The notes below the pieces were generated by a model. The model made no database searches and was not told the origin of the DNA. It was given only the letters and a program-made list of their open reading frames with translations. DNA of 64,000 bases from contig NZ_CP064760.1 of assembly GCF_015565955.1 (NCBI RefSeq), positions 2,108,001 through 2,172,000 of the forward strand, given 5' to 3'. A program made the translations under genes and the position numbers. The stretch comes from Microbacterium schleiferi (GTDB lineage: Bacteria > Actinomycetota > Actinomycetes > Actinomycetales > Microbacteriaceae). Of the stretch, positions 46,773 through 56,742 are shown in pieces. Position 1 is the first letter of the stretch. Each line of letters opens with the position of its first letter.

Positions 46773-47636
46773 CTAGGGGTAGACCGGGGCGCTGCCGGTT
46801 GCCGCGGCGACGATGCGCTCGACCATGGCTGGCGCGGTCGTGAACTCGCCGGGAACGTTCGGTTTGCCTAGGCCGTGATAGTCGCTCGAGCCCGTCACGA
46901 TGAGGTCGCGCTCGGCGACCAGGGACTCGAGCTGGCGGATGCCGGCAGCCGTGTTGTCGCGGTGGCCGAGCTCGAAGCCGGCAAGGCCAGCGTCCAGCAT
47001 CCGGGTCACGAGCGGCGCCGGGAACGGGCCCGCACGCCCCGCGGGGTGGGCGAGGATCGGCACACCCCCGGCCGCCGCGATGAGCTGAACAGCGGTGACC
47101 GGGTCGGGCGCGAACAGCGCGACGTAGTACGGGCTCCGGGGGCTCAGGATGCTGCGGAATGCCTCCTCGCGATCCTGCACGTGTCCGCGCGCGACGAGCG
47201 CGTCGGCGATGTGCGGGCGCCCGACGGTGGCGCCGTCCGAGGTCTGCGCGAGGATGTCTTCCCACTCCAGGTCGAAGTCGCGGGCGATCCGCTCCGAGAT
47301 CATTCGCGCGCGTTCGAGCCGGGAGGTCCGCACCCGCTCGGTCATCGCGCGCAACGGCCCGTCATCGGGATCGAACAGGTAGGCGAGGACGTGGACGCTG
47401 CGCCAGTCGTCGCGTGCTGACATCTCCATACCCGGCACGAACATCATGCCGAGCGAGGCTGCAGCATCGGCAGCTTCGGCCCAGCCCGCCGTCGTGTCAT
47501 GGTCGGTCAGGGCCGCGATGCGTAAGCCATGGCGGTGAGCTGCGCGCATGACGTCGGCGGGCGCGTCGGTCCCGTCGGACTGGTTCGAGTGCAGGTGCAG
47601 GTCGGCGGGTCCCTCGAAGAGCCGCTCGTCATCCAT
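46773..47636 (-). CDS. PHP domain metal-dependent phosphoesterase
   Basis: 287 residues of the polymerase-and-histidinol-phosphatase fold. Metal ligands appear in ADLHLHSNQSDGTD, ALTDHDTTAGW, PILAHPAGRAG and TGSSDYHGLG. Relatives hydrolyse nucleoside 3',5'-bisphosphates or short RNAs, which is the likeliest activity. Its start is divergent from the EEP gene, 95 bases apart. Confidence 0.9.
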   Translation of the reverse strand: MDDERLFEGPADLHLHSNQSDGTDAPADVMRAAHRHGLRIAALTDHDTTAGWAEAADAAASLGMMFVPGMEMSARDDWRSVHVLAYLFDPDDGPLRAMTERVRTSRLERARMISERIARDFDLEWEDILAQTSDGATVGRPHIADALVARGHVQDREEAFRSILSPRSPYYVALFAPDPVTAVQLIAAAGGVPILAHPAGRAGPFPAPLVTRMLDAGLAGFELGHRDNTAAGIRQLESLVAERDLIVTGSSDYHGLGKPNVPGEFTTAPAMVERIVAAATGSAPVYP

Positions 47637-47731
47637 CGTTCGAGCGTAGCGCCGCTCCCCCAGCTCGCTGCGCTCGACTCTGCGGCGCGGTTCGTACGCT
47701 TCTCTCAGACCCCTGTCGTAGGCTCGCGATC

Positions 47732-48754
47732 GTGCGTCGGGCTCTGGGGATCCTCGTTGCGGTGATCTGGATCGCCGCGGTCGCGGTGATCACCGTTCCC
47801 GACTTCTTCCGCGTCGAACGCCTGACCCCGATCGCTCAGATCATCGCGTTCCGCGGGGTGATCGTCCTCGCCCTCGCCGCGGTCGCGATCCTTGCCCTGT
47901 TCGCGTCATTCGCCCGCTCGATTCGCCCGCTTGCCGTCACGATTCTGATCGTCGCGGTTGTCGGCGCAGCCGCCGGCGGTGCCACGATGGTCAACCGCGG
48001 CATCGGAACCGACAGCCTGCCGGCGAAGACCGACGAGGCGATTCGCGTCATGACGTGGAACACCGCGGGGCCGGCGACCTCGGCCGATGAAATCGCCCGC
48101 CTGGCTGTCGCTATGGATGCCGACATCGTCGCCCTCCCCGAGACGACGATCGAAACGGGCGAACAGGTCGCGATCGAGATGCGCGAGCTCGGACACCCCA
48201 TGTGGGCCCACCATGCGAAAGACCCCTCAACACCCTGGGATGCCGGGTCGACGACCCTGCTGATCACCCCCGACCTCGGCGACTACGCCGTGATCGAGTC
48301 ATCCGTCGAGGGCACCAGCACGACCTCGACGGTCCCGAGTGCTGTCGCGATGCCCGTCTCAGGCGCGGGCCCGATCGTTGTTGCTGCGCACGCCGTCGCC
48401 CCGCGAGCCGACTATATGGATGACTGGCGTGCCGACCTGCGCTGGCTCGGCGATCAGTGCGCGGCCGACAACGTCATCATGGCCGGCGACTTCAACGCGA
48501 CCCTCGATCACTTCGGCGGGCTCGGCGTGGACGGCGGCGAGCTCGGACGCTGTCGGGATGCGGCTGCAGCCAGCGGCACCGGCGCCGTCGGTACCTGGAG
48601 CACCGCGTGGCCGCCCCTGCTCGGCACGCCCATCGATCACGTCATGACCACTGACGCGTGGACGGTGACCGGATCGCTCGTGCTGTCTTCGGTGGACGGC
48701 AGCGGCAGTGACCACCGGCCGCTCGTCGTCCAACTGGAGCCCGCAACCCCCTGA
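47732..48754 (+). CDS. Membrane-bound endonuclease/exonuclease/phosphatase family protein
   Basis: 340 residues. Three N-terminal membrane helices (residues ~3-95) are followed by an extracellular EEP catalytic domain: RVMTWNTAGPATSADEIA, IVALPETTIE with catalytic Glu, MAGDFNATLDHF with Asp/Asn, and GSDHRPLVVQL with the final Asp-His. The substrate may be a nucleic acid or a phospho-head group; unknown. GTG 47732 start. Followed after 32 bases by the aminopeptidase gene. Confidence 0.88.
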   Translation: MRRALGILVAVIWIAAVAVITVPDFFRVERLTPIAQIIAFRGVIVLALAAVAILALFASFARSIRPLAVTILIVAVVGAAAGGATMVNRGIGTDSLPAKTDEAIRVMTWNTAGPATSADEIARLAVAMDADIVALPETTIETGEQVAIEMRELGHPMWAHHAKDPSTPWDAGSTTLLITPDLGDYAVIESSVEGTSTTSTVPSAVAMPVSGAGPIVVAAHAVAPRADYMDDWRADLRWLGDQCAADNVIMAGDFNATLDHFGGLGVDGGELGRCRDAAAASGTGAVGTWSTAWPPLLGTPIDHVMTTDAWTVTGSLVLSSVDGSGSDHRPLVVQLEPATP

Positions 48755-48786
48755 CCGGCCAGACCCGCGCGTGCGAGACTGGACGA

Positions 48787-50214
48787 ATGAGCACGACCGG
48801 CGACAACGAGGCGACGACGACGACCCCGGCGAGCACCGACGGGACGGTAAACCGCAAGCAGCCGTTCCCGCAGGGCTTCCTCGACACGATCTCGACGGGG
48901 TGGGCAGAGCGCCCGGAGACGCTCCCGCCGGCCCGACCCCGGGCAGCCTTCGCGGCGCGGCGACGCGCTGCGCTCTCGGCAGCGTTCCCCGGTGAGCGCC
49001 TCGTCTTTCCCGCCGGTGAGCTCAAGCAGCGCTCGAACGACACCGACTACCGGTTCCGCGCGCACTCCGCTTTCGCACACCTCACGGGCTGGGGTGCGGA
49101 TGCCGAGCCCGGCGCGATCCTCGTCATGGACCCGGCTCCTGGCGGTGGCCACGAGGCCGTCCTGTACTTCCGCGAGCGCGCCGACCGCACGACAGCGGAG
49201 TTCTACGCCGACGCATCCGTCGGCGAGTTCTGGATCGGACCCCGACCCGCTCTGGCGGGCGTCGCCGCCGATCTTGGGATCCGTACCGAACACATCGCCG
49301 CGTTCGGCCCCGTCGACGGCGAGCGCGTCGTTGACACGGATGTCGACCTCACCCGCGCAGTTTCGGAACTGCGCCTGATCAAGGACGAAGACGAGATCGC
49401 GCAGATGCGCGAGGCCGTCGCGGTGACAGCTGCCGGGTTCGATGACATCGTCGCCGATCTTCCCCTCATCGCCGAGCACCCCCGCGGTGAGCGGATCGTG
49501 GAGGGCCTGTTCCACCTGCGGGCCCGCAGCGACGGCAACGGCGAGGGATACGACACGATCGCGGCATCCGGACCTCACGCCTGCTACCTGCACTGGACGC
49601 GCAACGATGGCGCCGTGCTGCCGGGAGACCTCATCCTGATCGATGCGGGAGTCGAGCTCGACAGTCTCTATACAGCCGACATCACGCGGACGCTGCCGGT
49701 CAGCGGCAGGTTCACCGAGGTGCAGCGACGCGTCTACGAAACGGTCCGCGAGGCCGCGGATGCCGCGTTCGCGGCAGCCCGTCCCGGGGTGACGTTCCGT
49801 TCGGTCCATGAAGCGGCGATGGCAGTCATCGCGGCCCGCACGGCGGAGTGGGGCCTGTTGCCGGTCACGGCGGATGAGGCGCTCGCTGCCGACACGGGCG
49901 GTCAGCACCGCCGGTACATGGTGCACGGCACCAGCCACCACCTCGGCATCGACGTCCACGACTGCGCCCAGGCCCGCCGCGAGATGTACTACGACGGCAT
50001 CCTGGAGCCCGGCATGGTGTTCACGATCGAGCCGGGGCTGTACTTCCAGATCGACGACCTCACGGTCCCCGAAGAACTGCGGGGGATCGGTGTGCGGATC
50101 GAAGATGACGTGCTGATGACCGCCGACGGTCCCGTGAACCTGTCAGCCGGGATCCCCCGTACTGCTGACGAGGTCGAGGCCTGGATCGCACGGCTGGCAC
50201 CGCACGCGAGCTGA
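48787..50214 (+). CDS. pepP: Xaa-Pro aminopeptidase (aminopeptidase P family)
   Basis: 475 residues, creatinase-like N-terminal domain then a pita-bread metalloprotease domain. Metal ligands: Asp in LILIDAGVE, Asp in YTADITRTL, His in GTSHHLGIDVHD, Glu in FTIEPGLYF and Glu in GVRIEDDVL. It removes N-terminal residues preceding Pro. The acidic/Thr-rich first 20 residues are unconserved. Convergent with the stress protein gene, only seven bases apart. Confidence 0.95.
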   Translation: MSTTGDNEATTTTPASTDGTVNRKQPFPQGFLDTISTGWAERPETLPPARPRAAFAARRRAALSAAFPGERLVFPAGELKQRSNDTDYRFRAHSAFAHLTGWGADAEPGAILVMDPAPGGGHEAVLYFRERADRTTAEFYADASVGEFWIGPRPALAGVAADLGIRTEHIAAFGPVDGERVVDTDVDLTRAVSELRLIKDEDEIAQMREAVAVTAAGFDDIVADLPLIAEHPRGERIVEGLFHLRARSDGNGEGYDTIAASGPHACYLHWTRNDGAVLPGDLILIDAGVELDSLYTADITRTLPVSGRFTEVQRRVYETVREAADAAFAAARPGVTFRSVHEAAMAVIAARTAEWGLLPVTADEALAADTGGQHRRYMVHGTSHHLGIDVHDCAQARREMYYDGILEPGMVFTIEPGLYFQIDDLTVPEELRGIGVRIEDDVLMTADGPVNLSAGIPRTADEVEAWIARLAPHAS

Positions 50215-50221
50215 CCTGCCG

Positions 50222-50944
50222 CTACGCTCCCCGGTCGTCCTTCTGAGGTGCTTCGACCCCAGCGGCGTCGACCCCAGGGGCTTCCGCCGCCTCGACGTCT
50301 TCGGGTCCCGTGTCGGCTGATACGTCGGCTGATGCCTCGGCGGAGGGGTCGACGGGCGCCTCGGGTGGCTTTACGTCCTCGATGCGCTGGCCGTAGCGAG
50401 GTGGCTCCTGCGGCGCGACCGGTCGTTCGGGAGGCGGGGCTACCACCTGCGTGCGCGGCGTCGCCGGCGCTGCCGCCTGCGGGCCGAGCACCTGGCGGGC
50501 CTTGCCCGCGCTGCCAGTCGCGACCGCGATGTCGTAGTGGTCGGCGACGAACTGCATGATCGAGGCATAGTCGCGGCGACGGCGGACGATGGCGAAGGTC
50601 AACAGGCTCGCCAACATCCCGATGGCGATACCGACAAAGAGCACCCCGACAAAGGCCTGGATGGGCACATTCGGCATCCCCAGCACGAAGACGGCGGAAA
50701 ACAGCATGCCCAGGAGCAGTCCGTTGATCGCGCCCGAGCGCGCGGCAGTCGCGTAGCCGAGCCGGCCGGTGACACGCTCCATCGAGCGCAGCCCCTGGCC
50801 GACGATTGTGATCTCGCGCGCTGGAATGTCTTCCGCGATGAGCTTCGAGACCGCCTTTTGCGCGGCCTCGTACTGCTCGAAGGTCGCGACGGTCTGCCCG
50901 ACATCCTCGAGATTGCGGGCGAACTGGCCCCCCATCATGCTCAT
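50222..50944 (-). CDS. General stress protein 17M-like membrane protein
   Basis: 240 residues. The N-terminal FEQYEAAQKAVSKLIAEDIPAREITIVG domain is the general-stress-protein 17M pattern. Two membrane helices follow, with glycine-rich AARSGAINGLLLGMLFSAVF and VLFVGIAIGMLASLLTF. The C-terminal ~100 residues are Pro/Glu/Ala-rich and disordered. ATG 50944 is set by GGGAGGA ten bases upstream. Divergent from the MgtE-like gene, about 100 bases apart. Confidence 0.85.
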   Translation of the reverse strand: MSMMGGQFARNLEDVGQTVATFEQYEAAQKAVSKLIAEDIPAREITIVGQGLRSMERVTGRLGYATAARSGAINGLLLGMLFSAVFVLGMPNVPIQAFVGVLFVGIAIGMLASLLTFAIVRRRRDYASIMQFVADHYDIAVATGSAGKARQVLGPQAAAPATPRTQVVAPPPERPVAPQEPPRYGQRIEDVKPPEAPVDPSAEASADVSADTGPEDVEAAEAPGVDAAGVEAPQKDDRGA

Positions 50945-51045
50945 TCGTCCATCCTCCCACGTCACGTCTTTCCATCCGCTGAGTCGGAGGGAATCACTAC
51001 CCGCAGCCGCGGATGACGGCGGTGGGCGCGGGCTACGCTGGACGG

Positions 51046-52326
51046 GTGAACACGCAGCGGGTCTTTGTCGCGCGCCTGTCGGGCTGCGCCGTCTTCGACC
51101 CTGCCGGCGACCGGCTCGGACGGGTCCGTGATGTCGTGGTCGTCTACCGCGCCGATGATCCGCCGCGCGTGGTGGGGCTCGTGGTCGAGATCCCCGGCCG
51201 GCGCAACGTCTTCGTCTCGATCGGGCGCGTCACCTCGATCGCCCCGGGCCAGGTCATCACGACGGGCCTGATCAACGTTCGCCGGTTCCAGCAGCGCGGC
51301 GGCGAGGTCCGCGTCCTCGCGGAACTTCTGGGGCGCCGCGTGTACTTCCGCGACGGCTCGGGAGAGGCCGTCATCGAGGATGCTGCGATCGAGCGTGACC
51401 GGCTGGGTGCCTGGGACATCGGGCAGCTCTTCCTGCGGCGTCCCCGCACGAGCGCGTCCCCGTTCACGAAGGGCCCGACGACCCTCGCGAGCTGGGAGGA
51501 CGTGACCGAGCGGCTCGATTCGACGCAGGAACCGTCGGCAGAGCAGCTGGTCGCGACGCTGAGCGAACTGAAGCCCGCGGACCTGGCCAACACGCTCCTC
51601 GATCTTCCCGACGCGCGTCTACTCGAGGTCGCCGAAGAACTCCCCGACCACCGTCTTGCCGACGCCCTCGAGGAAATGCCCGAGGACGACCAGGCCCACA
51701 TCCTGGAACAGCTCGGCGACGAGCGAGCCGCCGACATCCTCGATGCGATGGAGCCGGATGACGCCGCCGACCTGCTCGGGCAGCTGCCCGCGCTCCGGTC
51801 GGAGCAGCTGCTCGACCTCATGGAGCCCGAGGAAGCGGAGGACGTCCGCGAACTGCTGAAGTACGGCCCCGACACCGCCGGTGGTCTCATGACGAGTGAG
51901 CCGATCGTCCTGTCGGCCGAGGCAACGGTTGCCGAGGCGCTTGCGCTCATCCGGCGCCACGAACTGCATCCGGCCCTGGCCGCGTCCGTCTTCATCACTC
52001 TGCCGCCGTACGAGACGCCCACGGGACGGTTCCTGGGCACCGTGCACTTCCAACGGATGCTGCGCTACCCGCCGCACGAAAGGCTCGGCTCGCTCATCGA
52101 CGACACGATCGAGCCGCTGCCCTCGACCGCGTCGGCAGCCGAGGTATCTCGAATCCTCGCGTCCTACAACCTCGTCTCGGTTCCCGTGGTCGATCAGGTC
52201 CACCGCCTGGTGGGCGTCGTGAGCGTCGACGACGTGCTGGACTACCTGCTGCCCGAAGACTGGCGTTCGCACTCCACCGAGCAGCGACCGGTGTCGTTTC
52301 CCTGGACAGGCCCGGTGAAGCTGTGA
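51046..52326 (+). CDS. MgtE-N and CBS domain protein without transporter domain
   Basis: 426 residues, start GTG 51046 (NTQRVFVARLSGCAVFD). Order: PRC-barrel-like segment (1-~125), MgtE N-terminal superhelix with repeats LADALEEMPEDDQAHIL and AADILDAMEPDDAADLL, then a CBS pair (SEPIVLSAEATVAEALAL; SVPVVDQVHRLVGVVSVDDVL). The membrane part of MgtE Mg2+ channels is absent, so it may sense Mg2+ or nucleotides and control another protein, perhaps its DUF1003 neighbour, whose ATG overlaps its TGA. Confidence 0.9.
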   Translation: MNTQRVFVARLSGCAVFDPAGDRLGRVRDVVVVYRADDPPRVVGLVVEIPGRRNVFVSIGRVTSIAPGQVITTGLINVRRFQQRGGEVRVLAELLGRRVYFRDGSGEAVIEDAAIERDRLGAWDIGQLFLRRPRTSASPFTKGPTTLASWEDVTERLDSTQEPSAEQLVATLSELKPADLANTLLDLPDARLLEVAEELPDHRLADALEEMPEDDQAHILEQLGDERAADILDAMEPDDAADLLGQLPALRSEQLLDLMEPEEAEDVRELLKYGPDTAGGLMTSEPIVLSAEATVAEALALIRRHELHPALAASVFITLPPYETPTGRFLGTVHFQRMLRYPPHERLGSLIDDTIEPLPSTASAAEVSRILASYNLVSVPVVDQVHRLVGVVSVDDVLDYLLPEDWRSHSTEQRPVSFPWTGPVKL

Positions 52327-52895
52327 TGGCGCGCTCACCCCGGGGGCTGGATGCGCCCCGCGGCCGCTCGAGCATGCCGATGCGCAGCCGCACGCCCCAG
52401 CCGTCCCGCGATCGGTTCGGCCGGGCCACCGAGTGGATCGCCCGCAACATGGGAACCCCGTGGTTCCTGGTCGCTCTCACCCTGTTCTGCGTCGCCTGGA
52501 TCGCGTGGAACACGGCAGCGCCCGAGAACCTCCGGTTCGACTCCGCCGCCAACGGATTCACGGCCCTCACGCTCATGCTCTCGCTGCAGGCCTCGTACGC
52601 AGCGCCCCTCATCCTTCTCGCTCAGAACCGGCAGGATGACCGCGACCGCGTCCAGATCGAACAGGACCGCCAGCGCGCCGAACGCAACCTCGCCGACACC
52701 GAGTATCTCGCCCGCGAGATTGTCGCCCTGCGCATCGCCCTGACCGAGATCTCCTCCGAGGTCGTCACCCGAGACACGCTGCGCACCGAGCTGAAGTCCT
52801 TGTTGAAGAAACTCGACGAACGCGACGAGACGCGGCAGACCGATGCCGCAGCGACAGCTGACGCGAGCGTGGCGCGCGAGGACGGCTCGGCGTGA
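52326..52895 (+). CDS. DUF1003 membrane protein
   Basis: 189 residues with two membrane helices ([20 protein letters not shown] and [19 protein letters not shown]) and a helical C-terminal tail [19 protein letters not shown] likely coiled coil, the DUF1003 layout. ATG 52326 overlaps the stop of the MgtE-like gene (TGATG), and its own end overlaps the mrp start by four bases. Unknown function; always near MgtE-like proteins in actinobacteria to my knowledge. Confidence 0.9.
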   Translation: MARSPRGLDAPRGRSSMPMRSRTPQPSRDRFGRATEWIARNMGTPWFLVALTLFCVAWIAWNTAAPENLRFDSAANGFTALTLMLSLQASYAAPLILLAQNRQDDRDRVQIEQDRQRAERNLADTEYLAREIVALRIALTEISSEVVTRDTLRTELKSLLKKLDERDETRQTDAAATADASVAREDGSA

Positions 52896-54066
52896 CCGGC
52901 GGCCACACGGGGAGTTCCGCGGACGAGGTCACTCGCGCCGTCGGGGCCGTGATGGACCCGGAGTTGCGGCGGCCCATCGGCGAGCTCGGCATGGTGCGGG
53001 GCGCCCGGGTCGAGGACGGGGCAGCGCGGGTCGAGATCGCCCTGACCGTCGCGGGATGCCCCGCCGCCGCCCGGATCGAGTCCGACGTTCGCTCGGCAAC
53101 CCTCTCGGTGCCCGGCGTTTCCTCGGCAGACATCGTCGTGGGCGTGATGGATGCCACGGAGCGCGGCCGCCTCACCGAGATGCTCCGCGCGGGTCGTCCG
53201 GCACGATCGATGCCCTTTGGGCCCGACTCGCTCACCCGGGTGATCGCCGTGACCAGCGGCAAGGGCGGTGTCGGCAAGTCCACCCTTACCGCGCTCCTGG
53301 CAACGACCCTGGCTGCGCGGGGCCTGCGCGTCGGCCTCATCGACGCCGACGTCCACGGGTTCTCGATTCCCGGCATCCTCGGTCTGCTCGGCCCCGACGG
53401 CGCGCCACCGCAGCCGACACGGATCGATGACCTCATGCTTCCCCGGTCGCGCACGGGGTGAAGGTGATCTCCATTGGGATGTTCCTGCGCCGCGGAGCCG
53501 GGGAGGCGCCGCTGGGCGCCGTGGCATGGCGCGGTCCCATGCTCCACCGCACCGTGCAGCAGTTCCTCACCGACGTCCACTTCGGCGACCTCGACATCCT
53601 GCTGCTGGATATGCCGCCCGGAACGGGCGATGTCGCGATCTCCGTCGGTCAGCTCCTCCCTCACGCCGAGGTGATCGTCGTGACCACACCTCAGCGAGCG
53701 GCTGCCGACGTCGCCATCCGGTCGGGCCTCGTGGCCCGGCAGACCGGTCAGCGCCTGCTGGGGGTCGTGGAGAACATGGCACCGCTGACCCTCCCCGACG
53801 GCACAGTGCTCGACCTGTTCGGCTCGGGTGGCGGAGCCCTCGTGGCACACGAACTGCAGACGGATGCCGAACCTGTCCCGCTGCTCGGCTCGATTCCTCT
53901 GAGCCCCGTCCTCCGGGCCTCCGGCGACGCCGGGGATGTTCACCGTGTCACCGATGCGTCCGATCCCGCCGCGGCAGCGATCGGAGCGGTCGCGGATGCG
54001 GTTCTGGCCTCCGGTCGCAGCCTGTCGGGTCGCCCCCTCCCGATGAGTGTGAATCGCGGCGACTGA
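52892..54066 (+). CDS. mrp: Mrp/ApbC P-loop ATPase (Fe-S carrier), frame interrupted as sequenced
   Basis: N-terminal MIP18-like domain ([27 protein letters not shown]), then a ParA/Mrp ATPase with [30 protein letters not shown] and [14 protein letters not shown]. It probably loads Fe-S clusters onto targets. GTG 52892 overlaps the DUF1003 stop. At 53441-53444 the frame breaks after DDLMLP; one more C continues [14 protein letters not shown]. The repaired protein has 391 residues. The C-terminal CxxC of many Mrp proteins is absent, as in other actinobacterial forms. Confidence 0.92.
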
Positions 54067-54096
54067 TCAGGTGCAACCGCGCGCCGACCCGGGTGC

Positions 54097-54504
54097 TCAG
54101 GTAGCTTCTGCGTCGAACGGCGGCAGCTCGCCAACCGCCAACGGCGACGTCGCGCGCGTCGCCGTCTGGCCCGCGGCGACCGTACTGGTGGCAGCCCCTC
54201 CCGCGGCGGCCATACTCGCAGACTGCGGCTTGACGGGCGGCGTCGGCGGGTCATCGAGCAGAGCCTCACGGATGATGCGGCGCGGGTCGTACTGGCGCGG
54301 ATCGAGCGTGCGCCAATCCACGTCGTCGAAGTCCTCGCCCATCTCCTCTTTCACGCGGGACCCGGCCGACCGGGCGAAGTCCCGCGCGCGGCGAACGAAC
54401 TGGCCGAGAGCAGCCGCGTAGCGCGGAAGCCGCTGCGGTCCGATGATCATCCCCGCGATCAGACCGATCAGCAAGAGCTTCTCGATCGTGATCCCGTTGA
54501 ACAT
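54097..54504 (-). CDS. tatB: Sec-independent protein translocase TatB
   Basis: 135 residues: an N-terminal membrane helix (IEKLLLIGLIAGMIIG), the Gly-Pro hinge (GPQRLPRYA), an amphipathic helix (ALGQFVRRARDFARS) and a Pro/Ala-rich tail. This is the TatB pattern. It ends 30 bases from mrp (convergent) and is divergent from the O-methyltransferase. tatA and tatC are not in the window. Confidence 0.9.
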   Translation of the reverse strand: MFNGITIEKLLLIGLIAGMIIGPQRLPRYAAALGQFVRRARDFARSAGSRVKEEMGEDFDDVDWRTLDPRQYDPRRIIREALLDDPPTPPVKPQSASMAAAGGAATSTVAAGQTATRATSPLAVGELPPFDAEAT

Positions 54505-54583
54505 GGGTCAAGATTACCCCTCGCGCCTCAGCGGATTTCCGGGCACGCGCACGTAGGCTTTCCCCTCAGAGAAGGGGCAGTGC

Positions 54584-55216
54584 ATGGGAGATCACGCGGT
54601 CAATCGATTCGTCGAAGAAGTGACGGTCGAACCCGAGTCCATCGCCCGCGCCCGCGAGGCCGCGCTCGAGCTCGGCGCCGACCCGATCAGCGCCGCCGTG
54701 GGTGTGCAGTGCGCCACGATCGCCGCGGTCGGGCGCGCGCTGAACATCGTTGAGATCGGCACCGGCGGCGGAGTCTCAGGGCTCTGGCTCCTGCGCGGCG
54801 CGCCGCAGGCGACCCTCACCACGATCGACGTCGAGCCCGAGCACCTCGCGGCGGCCCGTCAGGCGTTCGCGCAGGCGAAGGTGCCGCCGGCACGAGCACG
54901 GTTCATCACGGGACGAGCAGCAGAGGTGCTCCCCCGCATGAACGAGGCTTCCTACGACATCGTGCTCGTCGACGCCGAGCCCGAGGGCGTCATCGAATAC
55001 GTCGAACACGGGCTGCGACTGGTCCGCCCCGGGGGCACGGTGCTGATCCCGCGCGTACTGGCTGGCGGCGCCGTTGCCGATCCGGTCAAGCGTGACGATG
55101 TCACCACCGCCTACCGTTCGCTGATCCAAGAGGTCGCGCAATCCCCCGCCGTTCTCGGCGCGCTCAACACCGCGCGCGAAGGACTCCTCCAGCTGACGAC
55201 CCTGGCACACGCCTAA
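54584..55216 (+). CDS. SAM-dependent O-methyltransferase (family 3)
   Basis: 210 residues of the catechol-type O-methyltransferase fold with IVEIGTGGGVSGLWLLRG (SAM loop), TTIDVEPEHLAAARQAF and IVLVDAEPEGVIEYVEHG, the metal-binding Asp region. It lies next to tatB as in mycobacteria. Substrate unknown. A very strong terminator follows. Confidence 0.9.
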   Translation: MGDHAVNRFVEEVTVEPESIARAREAALELGADPISAAVGVQCATIAAVGRALNIVEIGTGGGVSGLWLLRGAPQATLTTIDVEPEHLAAARQAFAQAKVPPARARFITGRAAEVLPRMNEASYDIVLVDAEPEGVIEYVEHGLRLVRPGGTVLIPRVLAGGAVADPVKRDDVTTAYRSLIQEVAQSPAVLGALNTAREGLLQLTTLAHA

Positions 55217-55227
55217 GCGGTCCGATA

Positions 55228-55279
55228 CAACACACAGGGAAGCGGCCGGTCACAGGACCGGCCGCTTCCCTGTGTGTTG
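55228..55279. terminator. Perfect 24-bp stem, 4-base loop terminator
   Basis: Inverted repeat 55228-55251 and 55256-55279 without a mismatch around loop ACAG. The lower stem CAACACACAGGG is unusually mixed in base composition and the top GCGGCCGGTC is GC-rich. It lies 12 bases after the O-methyltransferase stop and 15 before the end of the convergent DUF3117 gene, so it serves both. Confidence 0.92.
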
Positions 55280-55294
55280 AGAGGATGGCTCGCG

Positions 55295-55468
55295 CTACGC
55301 GGCTCCGACGACCCCACCGAGCACGTCGTACAGTTCCTTGGCCTCGGCGTCGTTCACCGAGACGACAAGGCGCCCACCGCCTTCGAGAGGTACGCGCACG
55401 ATGATGAGGCGACCTTCCTTCACGGCCTCCATCGGTCCGTCTCCGGTTCGCGGCTTCATGGCTGCCAT
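55295..55468 (-). CDS. DUF3117 small protein
   Basis: 57 residues, MAAMKPRTGDGPMEAVKEGR then RVPLEGGGRLVVSVNDAEAK, the highly conserved actinobacterial DUF3117 pattern. ATG 55468 has AGGGAG seven bases upstream, which settles the start; the open frame upstream has no such signal. Function unknown; a small beta-rich protein. Confidence 0.93.
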   Translation of the reverse strand: MAAMKPRTGDGPMEAVKEGRLIIVRVPLEGGGRLVVSVNDAEAKELYDVLGGVVGAA

Positions 55469-55503
55469 GGCGGCTCCCTTTCGTCGTGGTCTACCTGTCA
55501 AGC

Positions 55504-56742
55504 TTAGGGGATTTGCCAGAAACGGTTGCCGAGCGCGTACATGTTGTAGATCCACCACCACTGCCCGGCAAGGCAGACAACGAGAACTCCGGCACGCCAC
55601 GCGAGCGAGCGCGGCACGGCGAACGCGCCCCACAGCGGAGAAAGGGGAACGAGCAGTCGAAAGATGCTCGACTGGGGGAAGAACACGGCGAGCAGGTACA
55701 CGAGATAGCTCACTGCCCACAGCCGAATCTCCGGTCCCAACGCGCGCACCTGAGGTGCCCAGAGCAGGGCCGCAGCGATCCCGACCAGAACAACCACGAG
55801 CACAATGACTCCCCCGACGCTGCCCCACCCCCACGTCTGCCCCCAGAAGGCCGCGCCCTGCACGAAAGCATCGAAGGGGACGAAGACCCCCTCATCGTTG
55901 ATCAGCCAGTTTCGTCGCCAGGCCAATTCGGTCGCGAGATACGCGCCGGGATCGCCCGTGACGACAGCCGCGATCACCTGCCACGAGAACCCGACAACGG
56001 TCGCGAGCGCGCCAAGAGCGACGATGTGGATGATCTCGGGTGTTCGAAGCGGCTCCGTGCGGCGCGAGAAGAAGCGCCAGATGCCGAACAGACCGAGAAA
56101 GAGCGCGAACGCGAGGACCCCGGGTCTCGTGTATCCCATGAGAATCACGAGCGGATACACCCAGACATACCGCCGGGTCGTCACCGCCCAGAGCGCAAGG
56201 AAGAGCCACAACAAGAAGAGCGCTTCGGCGTACCCCAGGACAAAGAGCGCCGAGAGCGGCCCGGCTGCGAAGAAGCCGGCGCCCCAGTAGGCGGCCGAGG
56301 GGCCGATGCGCGGTCGCAGGATCCGATACAGCACGTAGGTCGCGCCGAACCCGGAAAGCAGCGAGATGATCACCGCCGCCGCACCCCAGGAGCCGCCGAA
56401 CAGCGGCGCGAGCGCACCGGCGAGATACGCGTAGACGGGCATGAACGCCCACTGATTCTCCGCGACCTGTCCCGCGTCAGTCAGCGGCAACTCCGCGGGG
56501 TATCCGTGGACGGCGAGGAACCAGTACCACTGCGCGTCCCATCCCAGGAGCATGTCGGAGACCGCCGGCGCTGCACCGAACCGGCTTCCTTCCTCCGCGA
56601 GCGTCGCTGCGAGGATGAAGAAAGCGAAGGTTGCGAGCCGGCACACCAAGTAGAGGATGGCCAGCCGAACGACGATGCGTCCGCCTCTGTCCCACACGGA
56701 CAGATCGGTCGCGGGTGTGCGCTCGGTGCTTAGGTCAGCCAC
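55504..56742 (-). CDS. PIG-V-like mannosyltransferase (GT-C family membrane enzyme)
   Basis: 412 residues with about ten membrane helices. The motif [17 protein letters not shown] near residue 67-83 matches the WDxxWY signature of PIG-V-type lipid-linked mannosyltransferases, with the acidic residue in the first outer loop. It likely uses polyprenyl-phosphate mannose to build envelope glycans. GTG 56742 overlaps the end of dapE by 13 bases, implying coupled translation, though the pathways differ. Confidence 0.87.
   Translation of the reverse strand: MADLSTERTPATDLSVWDRGGRIVVRLAILYLVCRLATFAFFILAATLAEEGSRFGAAPAVSDMLLGWDAQWYWFLAVHGYPAELPLTDAGQVAENQWAFMPVYAYLAGALAPLFGGSWGAAAVIISLLSGFGATYVLYRILRPRIGPSAAYWGAGFFAAGPLSALFVLGYAEALFLLWLFLALWAVTTRRYVWVYPLVILMGYTRPGVLAFALFLGLFGIWRFFSRRTEPLRTPEIIHIVALGALATVVGFSWQVIAAVVTGDPGAYLATELAWRRNWLINDEGVFVPFDAFVQGAAFWGQTWGWGSVGGVIVLVVVLVGIAAALLWAPQVRALGPEIRLWAVSYLVYLLAVFFPQSSIFRLLVPLSPLWGAFAVPRSLAWRAGVLVVCLAGQWWWIYNMYALGNRFWQIP

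Noticed and set aside
46658..46843. Short open frame over the compound repeat
   Set aside because: It encodes only translated repeat units and lacks a ribosome site.
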